Shown here: positions 6,553 through 9,957 of the stretch, piece after piece
How positions within the stretch are numbered: position 1 is the first letter of the stretch
Layout: each line of letters begins with the position of its first letter
Assembly: GCA_020844525.1 (NCBI GenBank)
Contig: JAJGAH010000053.1
Coordinates: 1-9,957 of the forward strand
DNA: 9,957 nt
Origin: Eubacterium sp.
GTDB taxonomy: Bacteria; Bacillota; Clostridia; Lachnospirales; Lachnospiraceae
Direction of reading: 5' to 3'
Translations under genes and position numbers: made by a program
Notes under the pieces: model-generated
The model's database searches: none
Told to the model about the DNA's origin: nothing
Seen by the model: the letters and a program-made list of their open reading frames with translations, nothing else

Positions 6553-7482
6553 ATGGCAGAGGAAAAGAAGCAGGTTACAACAGATATCGTTATCATCGGT
6601 GGAGGAATAGCAGGTCTTACCGCAGGCATTTATGCAGTTCGTGCGGGAAAGCAGGCGATGATTCTGGAGGCCAAGGCCTATGGCGGACAGATTGTAAATA
6701 CACCGGACATTGAAAACTATCCGGGCTTTGCGCATATATCCGGCTATGATTTTGCAACAGGTCTCTATCAGCAGGCAATTGATCTCGGTGTGAAGTTCCG
6801 CTATGAGCGCGCACTCGGCATCCGCAGTGAAGGGGATGAAAGAATTGTCGAGACACGCAAAAGGGAATATCACTGCAAGGCAGTGATTCTGGCGACAGGC
6901 GCAAAGAACCGGACACTGGGCATTGACAGAGAGGAGGAGTTGACAGGCAGGGGCGTATCTTATTGCGCAACCTGTGACGGAGCCTTCTTTAAGGGAAAGG
7001 ATGTTGCGGTCAACGGTGGTGGCAATACAGCGCTGGAGGATGCCGCATATCTTTCGGACATCTGTAATAAGGTATACCTGATTCACAGACGGGACCAGTT
7101 CCGCGGTGATGCGGCGGATGTAGAGAAGCTTGAGAGCAGACCGAATGTAGAATTTGTTCTGAACAGCAATGTGACAAAGCTGATCGGCGAGGATCAGCTG
7201 ACGGCGGTAGAGGTTACCGACAAGGTTACGGGAGCAGTCAGAGAGCTTCCGGTGTCCGGACTGTTTGTTGCCATCGGGCAGGAGCCTGACAACCAGGCTT
7301 TCGCAGACGAGGTAGAGCTTGCACCCGGCGGATACATTGAGGCCGGAGAAGACTGCCGTACAAAGACACCGGGTATCTTCACTGCCGGTGACTGCCGTAC
7401 GAAAGCAGTGCGCCAGCTCACAACAGCAGCTGCGGATGGAGCCGTTGCGGCGCTTGCAGCATGCAAGTATATCGGATCCTGA
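6553..7482 (+). CDS. trxB: Thioredoxin reductase (NADPH), FAD flavoprotein
   Basis: 309 residues from the ATG at 6553. This start is chosen because AAAGGTGAT (6537-6545), a good match to the 16S anti-Shine-Dalgarno tail, lies at proper spacing; in-frame GTG 6541 and ATG 6544 overlap that site. The enzyme is cytoplasmic and passes electrons from NADPH through FAD and a redox disulfide to thioredoxin. Visible motifs: FAD-binding GGGIAG at 16-21, GGQIVNTPDIENYPGF at 44-59, ATGAKNR at 114-120, redox-active C138-A-T-C141-D, a nucleotide-binding loop NGGGNTALEDA at 154-164, HRRDQFR at 178-184 (contacts the NADPH 2'-phosphate) and the C-terminal FAD motif GIFTAGDCRTKAVRQLTTAA at 274-293. Length is normal for low-molecular-weight bacterial TrxB. 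It has its own promoter and terminator, and no trxA is in the window. Confidence 0.95.
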   Translation: MAEEKKQVTTDIVIIGGGIAGLTAGIYAVRAGKQAMILEAKAYGGQIVNTPDIENYPGFAHISGYDFATGLYQQAIDLGVKFRYERALGIRSEGDERIVETRKREYHCKAVILATGAKNRTLGIDREEELTGRGVSYCATCDGAFFKGKDVAVNGGGNTALEDAAYLSDICNKVYLIHRRDQFRGDAADVEKLESRPNVEFVLNSNVTKLIGEDQLTAVEVTDKVTGAVRELPVSGLFVAIGQEPDNQAFADEVELAPGGYIEAGEDCRTKTPGIFTAGDCRTKAVRQLTTAAADGAVAALAACKYIGS

Positions 7483-7562
7483 GTTCTGCTGCAATTTTTA
7501 CGGCGAAGCATTTATTCTTATTATTAGCTGCACTTTTATATTTACACTGGATAAAAAGACGG

Positions 7563-7609
7563 AATCAGGTGTCCCGGGTGATCAAGTATCTTCGGAGCAC
7601 CTGATTTTT
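7563..7609 (+). terminator. Rho-independent terminator after trxB
   Basis: AATCAGGTG (7563-7571) pairs with CACCTGATT (7598-7606), and the helix can be extended inward by TCC/GGA with one bulged G. It is followed by TTTTT ending at 7609. It lies 80 bp after the trxB stop and before the lon promoter. The loop is fairly long, so strength is uncertain. Confidence 0.72.
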
Positions 7610-7665
7610 CCTGTAAAAATCAAATTGCTCAAAGCCAATATAAAAAATTAAATTGCTTACAATCA

Positions 7666-7693
7666 TTGACTTTGCAGAAAGATATGCTATACT
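7666..7693 (+). promoter_or_regulatory. Sigma-A promoter for lon
   Basis: TTGACT (7666-7671) and TATACT (7688-7693) are 16 bp apart, each five of six to consensus. Transcription would start near 7700, at the edge of the CIRCE element, which is where repressor binding would block initiation. Confidence 0.78.
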
Positions 7694-7701
7694 ACAATCA
7701 A

Positions 7702-7728
7702 TCAGCACTCGATTAGTTTGAGTGCTAA
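7702..7728 (+). promoter_or_regulatory. CIRCE operator (HrcA binding site)
   Basis: TCAGCACTC (7702-7710), a 9-bp spacer, then GAGTGCTAA (7720-7728). The CIRCE consensus is TTAGCACTC-N9-GAGTGCTAA, so 17 of 18 arm positions match and the spacer length is exact. HrcA binds this element and represses until heat shock. Its place at the predicted start of lon transcription implies that lon belongs to the HrcA regulon here. Confidence 0.93.
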
Positions 7729-7838
7729 TATATGCGATGAGAAGACAAGTAAGTTTCCTGTCGCAGTGTTATAGCAGTTGCAGCAGTGACCCCGGTATGG
7801 ATTTTTGCCTGGCGACACTGCAGAAAAGAGGAAAGCAT

Positions 7839-9957
7839 ATGAAAAGTTATCTGGTAATACCTTCCTATGATACAGTAATTCTTCCTGACGTTGATTATCA
7901 GCTTGGCGTTGAGGAGTTGAATGAGGATGAGAGAAGCCGCATCAAGATAGATGATAATAAGGTACTGATTGTACCGATGAAGGAGACCAAGGACAAGAAG
8001 GACCTGACCATGAATGATGTATATGGCCTGGGCGTTCTCGCCGATGTCATAGACATCAATTCTACAAAGGTTGGTCTCAGGGTCCATTCCAGAACGAGAG
8101 AGAAGGTGGAAATCACAAGTCTTTCCAGCAATGGTGACATTCTGGAAGCTACCTTTGAACCGAAGGACGAGGTGCTGGATATTACCCTGAAGGGCGAAAA
8201 GGATCTCCTGGATGTCCTGAAGAAGGACATCACCGAGCTGACCACACATTTTCAGGGCGGACAGCTGGCGGCAGGCTATATTGAACGATGCAAGACTATC
8301 AATGAACTGGCTGCAATGTTCTGCCAGTTCCTGGACATGAGTCCGGATGAGAAGTACGCGCTTCTGCAGACAGATTCCATGAGACAGAGGGGAATGCTGG
8401 TTGAGGAGGCCATCAAGCGGTTCAAGGGCACGGTAGATATGCAGGAGGCTCTGAACAACCGCTACAATGCGACGGAGGGCAATTTTTACAAGAAGGCTGC
8501 GATCGAGAAGCAGATCGGCCTTCTGCAGAAGGAGCTCGACGACATGGATCCGGAGGCTGCCGAGGAGGAGAACGATTACAAGAAGAAAATCGAGGAATCC
8601 GGTATGCCCGAAGAGGCCAGAAAAGAGGTGGACCGGGTACTGAAGCGTTATCTTGAGATGCAGCCCAATGATCCGGATAAGGCTTCTTCTGAGAATTACC
8701 TTGATTTTGTGACATCCCTGAAGTGGAAACCAGACAAGCTGCCCAAGGTGGACCTGAAGGCGGCAAGAAAGATTCTGGACAAAGACCACTACGGACTGGA
8801 TAAGGTTAAGGAGAGAATACTGCAGCAGCTTGCCGTTATGGCGCTGAAGAAGAGACAGGAGGGATCTATTCTGCTTCTGGTCGGTGCTCCCGGTACCGGT
8901 AAAACCAGTATGGGCAAGAGTATTGCGGAGGCACTGGGCAGAAAGTATGTCCGCATCAGTCTGGGCGGTGTTCGTGACGAGGCTGAGATCCGAGGACACC
9001 GGAGAACCTATGTCGGGGCTATGCCCGGACGTATTATGGAGGGTATCAAGCGCTCCGGCGCGATGAACCCTGTCGTTGTCCTGGATGAGGTGGATAAGCT
9101 GACCGAAGGCGGCTTCAGCGGTGATCCATCCAGCGCACTGCTGGAGGTTCTGGATCCGGAACAGAACAACACCTTTGTGGACCATTATATGAACATCCCC
9201 TATGATCTTTCCGGTGTGTTCTTTATCTGCACAGCGAATACCTGGGATACGATTCCGCAGCCTCTGCTCGACCGTATGGAGGTCATTCAGCTCCCTGGAT
9301 ATACTCCTTATGAAAAGGAGCAGATCGCCAAAAAGCATCTGCTGCCCAGAGCGATGGCAGATAACGGACTGACCAGAAAGGATATCCGTGTTACAGATGG
9401 CGCGATCCGCAGGATCGTCTCAGAATACACGAGTGAAGCTGGTGTCCGTGGTCTGAAGAAGCAGCTGGACAAGCTGTGCAGAGTCGTGGCCGCGAAGCTG
9501 GTTGAGGAGCGGTCAGAGCTGGAAAAAGAACAGGGCAGAAAATCCGGGAAAGCAGATATGGAGGAAAGCACGAACGCTGCAGAGACGGCGGCAGATACAG
9601 AATCTGCGGCAGGAACCGGATCAGAGGCGGCAGACAGCGCCGCACAGGGAACGGAGGCTGCGAAAGCTGTTCAGGGTGCAAGAAAGATGGATGCATCCGG
9701 AAAAATCACAATTAATGAGAAAAATGTACCGGAGTTTCTCGGGAACAAGAGAATCCTGCATGACAGTGTGCAGAAGCGCAATCCGGCGGGTATTGTGACC
9801 GGACTTGCCTGGACACAGGCAGGTGGTGAGATTCTGTTTATCGAGACAACAGCAATGCGGGGAAGCGGGCAGATCAGGCTGACAGGCGAGCTTGGCGATG
9901 TCATGAAGGAATCTGCTTCTATCGCAGTGAGCCTGCTGAAATCCTATTACATTGACA
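7839..9957 (+). CDS. lon: ATP-dependent Lon protease (partial, 3' end outside window)
   Basis: 706 codons are visible from ATG 7839, which follows AAGAGGAAAG (7826-7835). Lon is a cytoplasmic AAA+ serine protease that degrades misfolded and regulatory proteins. A divergent N-terminal substrate domain and a helical region (AIEKQIGLLQKELDDMD; about 222-290) lead to the ATPase: Walker A G349-A-P-G-T-G-K-T356, LGGVRDEAEIRGHRRTYVGAMPG (split at 376-385 and 386-398), Walker B VVVLDE at 412-417, TAN sensor 1 near 468 and the GVRGLKKQLDKLCR lid helix near 536-549. The family's P-domain entrance follows (GLAWTQAGGEILFIE, LTGELGDVMKESA); the catalytic Ser and Lys are beyond the window. Unusual is an Ala/Glu/Thr/Ser-rich insertion at about 560-618. 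An in-frame ATG at 7737 would add 34 residues but has no ribosome site, and the added sequence has no Lon character. Expression is predicted to be heat-inducible through CIRCE. Confidence 0.95.
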   Translation, partial: MKSYLVIPSYDTVILPDVDYQLGVEELNEDERSRIKIDDNKVLIVPMKETKDKKDLTMNDVYGLGVLADVIDINSTKVGLRVHSRTREKVEITSLSSNGDILEATFEPKDEVLDITLKGEKDLLDVLKKDITELTTHFQGGQLAAGYIERCKTINELAAMFCQFLDMSPDEKYALLQTDSMRQRGMLVEEAIKRFKGTVDMQEALNNRYNATEGNFYKKAAIEKQIGLLQKELDDMDPEAAEEENDYKKKIEESGMPEEARKEVDRVLKRYLEMQPNDPDKASSENYLDFVTSLKWKPDKLPKVDLKAARKILDKDHYGLDKVKERILQQLAVMALKKRQEGSILLLVGAPGTGKTSMGKSIAEALGRKYVRISLGGVRDEAEIRGHRRTYVGAMPGRIMEGIKRSGAMNPVVVLDEVDKLTEGGFSGDPSSALLEVLDPEQNNTFVDHYMNIPYDLSGVFFICTANTWDTIPQPLLDRMEVIQLPGYTPYEKEQIAKKHLLPRAMADNGLTRKDIRVTDGAIRRIVSEYTSEAGVRGLKKQLDKLCRVVAAKLVEERSELEKEQGRKSGKADMEESTNAAETAADTESAAGTGSEAADSAAQGTEAAKAVQGARKMDASGKITINEKNVPEFLGNKRILHDSVQKRNPAGIVTGLAWTQAGGEILFIETTAMRGSGQIRLTGELGDVMKESASIAVSLLKSYYID
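9516..9692 (+). other. Low-complexity insertion inside Lon, between AAA+ lid and protease domain
   Basis: Codons about 560-618 encode a stretch rich in Ala, Glu, Thr, Ser and Gly (NAAETAADTESAAGTGSE is typical). It sits between the lid helix ending AAKLVEERS and the strand KITINEKNVPEFLG. In E. coli Lon these two elements are joined by only a few residues. The reading frame is intact on both sides, so it is an insertion and not a frameshift. It is probably a disordered loop. Confidence 0.8.

Larger units (their letters stand above)
7483..7838 (+). other. trxB-lon intergenic region: terminator, heat-shock promoter and leader
   Basis: This 356-bp region holds the trxB terminator (7563-7609), an AT-rich stretch, the lon promoter (7666-7693), the CIRCE operator (7702-7728) and a lon leader of about 140 nt. 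In the leader, GCAGTGT (7763-7769) can pair with ACACTGC (7815-7821), so the RNA may be partly folded just ahead of the ribosome site. I see no gene in it. Confidence 0.75.

Noticed and set aside
6520..7494. Minus-strand open frame of 324 codons opposite trxB
   Set aside because: It mirrors trxB almost exactly, is Cys-rich without any recognisable fold, and would run through the trxB promoter and ribosome site. It is a shadow of the real gene.
7725..9338. Minus-strand open frame of 537 codons opposite lon
   Set aside because: It is wholly antisense to a clearly conserved Lon reading frame. Its product is a Leu/Ile/His-rich string without domain motifs, and it runs into the CIRCE/promoter region. 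Long antisense frames are expected opposite genes with biased codon use.

Overview
The window looks like chromosomal DNA of a mid-GC Gram-positive anaerobe of the class Clostridia, most likely a Lachnospiraceae-type gut or rumen bacterium. This rests on sigma-A-type promoters, purine-rich Shine-Dalgarno sites, a CIRCE heat-shock operator, a Clostridia-style TtcA-like protein and a kinase/Ig-surface-protein operon. The genus cannot be fixed from the sequence alone. I see no rRNA, tRNA, insertion sequence, CRISPR array or phage gene.

Layout: (a) 1-128, the last 41 codons of diaminopimelate epimerase (dapF, +). (b) 172-1398, a minus-strand rhodanese-TtcA fusion convergent with dapF; its own promoter lies at 1503-1531. 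(c) 1399-1772, a divergent intergenic region with that promoter, a plus-strand extended -10 promoter and two strong hairpins in the leader of the next gene. (d) 1773-6365, a three-gene plus-strand operon: a membrane Ser/Thr protein kinase without PASTA repeats and with an extracytoplasmic helical domain; a small one-pass membrane protein whose cytoplasmic tail carries four 14-residue repeats; and a large secreted, C-terminally anchored protein with acidic low-complexity repeats and Ig-like domains. (e) 6365-6464, a decayed 27-bp tandem repeat running into a near-consensus promoter. (f) 6553-7482, thioredoxin reductase (trxB). (g) 7483-7838, a terminator followed by a sigma-A promoter overlapped by a CIRCE operator. 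(h) 7839 to the window end, an ATP-dependent Lon protease cut by the window edge before its catalytic Ser/Lys; it carries an Ala/Glu-rich insertion of about 60 residues between the AAA+ lid and the protease domain.

How the genes relate: dapF, trxB, lon and the tRNA-thiolation gene are housekeeping or stress functions with separate transcription signals. The kinase operon is the accessory-looking part. Topology predicts that the kinase domain and the repeat tail of the small protein share the cytoplasm, while the kinase sensor domain and the Ig protein share the cell surface. A testable model is a surface-sensing phosphorelay in which the repeated Thr of the ETAEL motif is the phosphoacceptor. 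This is inference from topology and gene order, not shown by the sequence.
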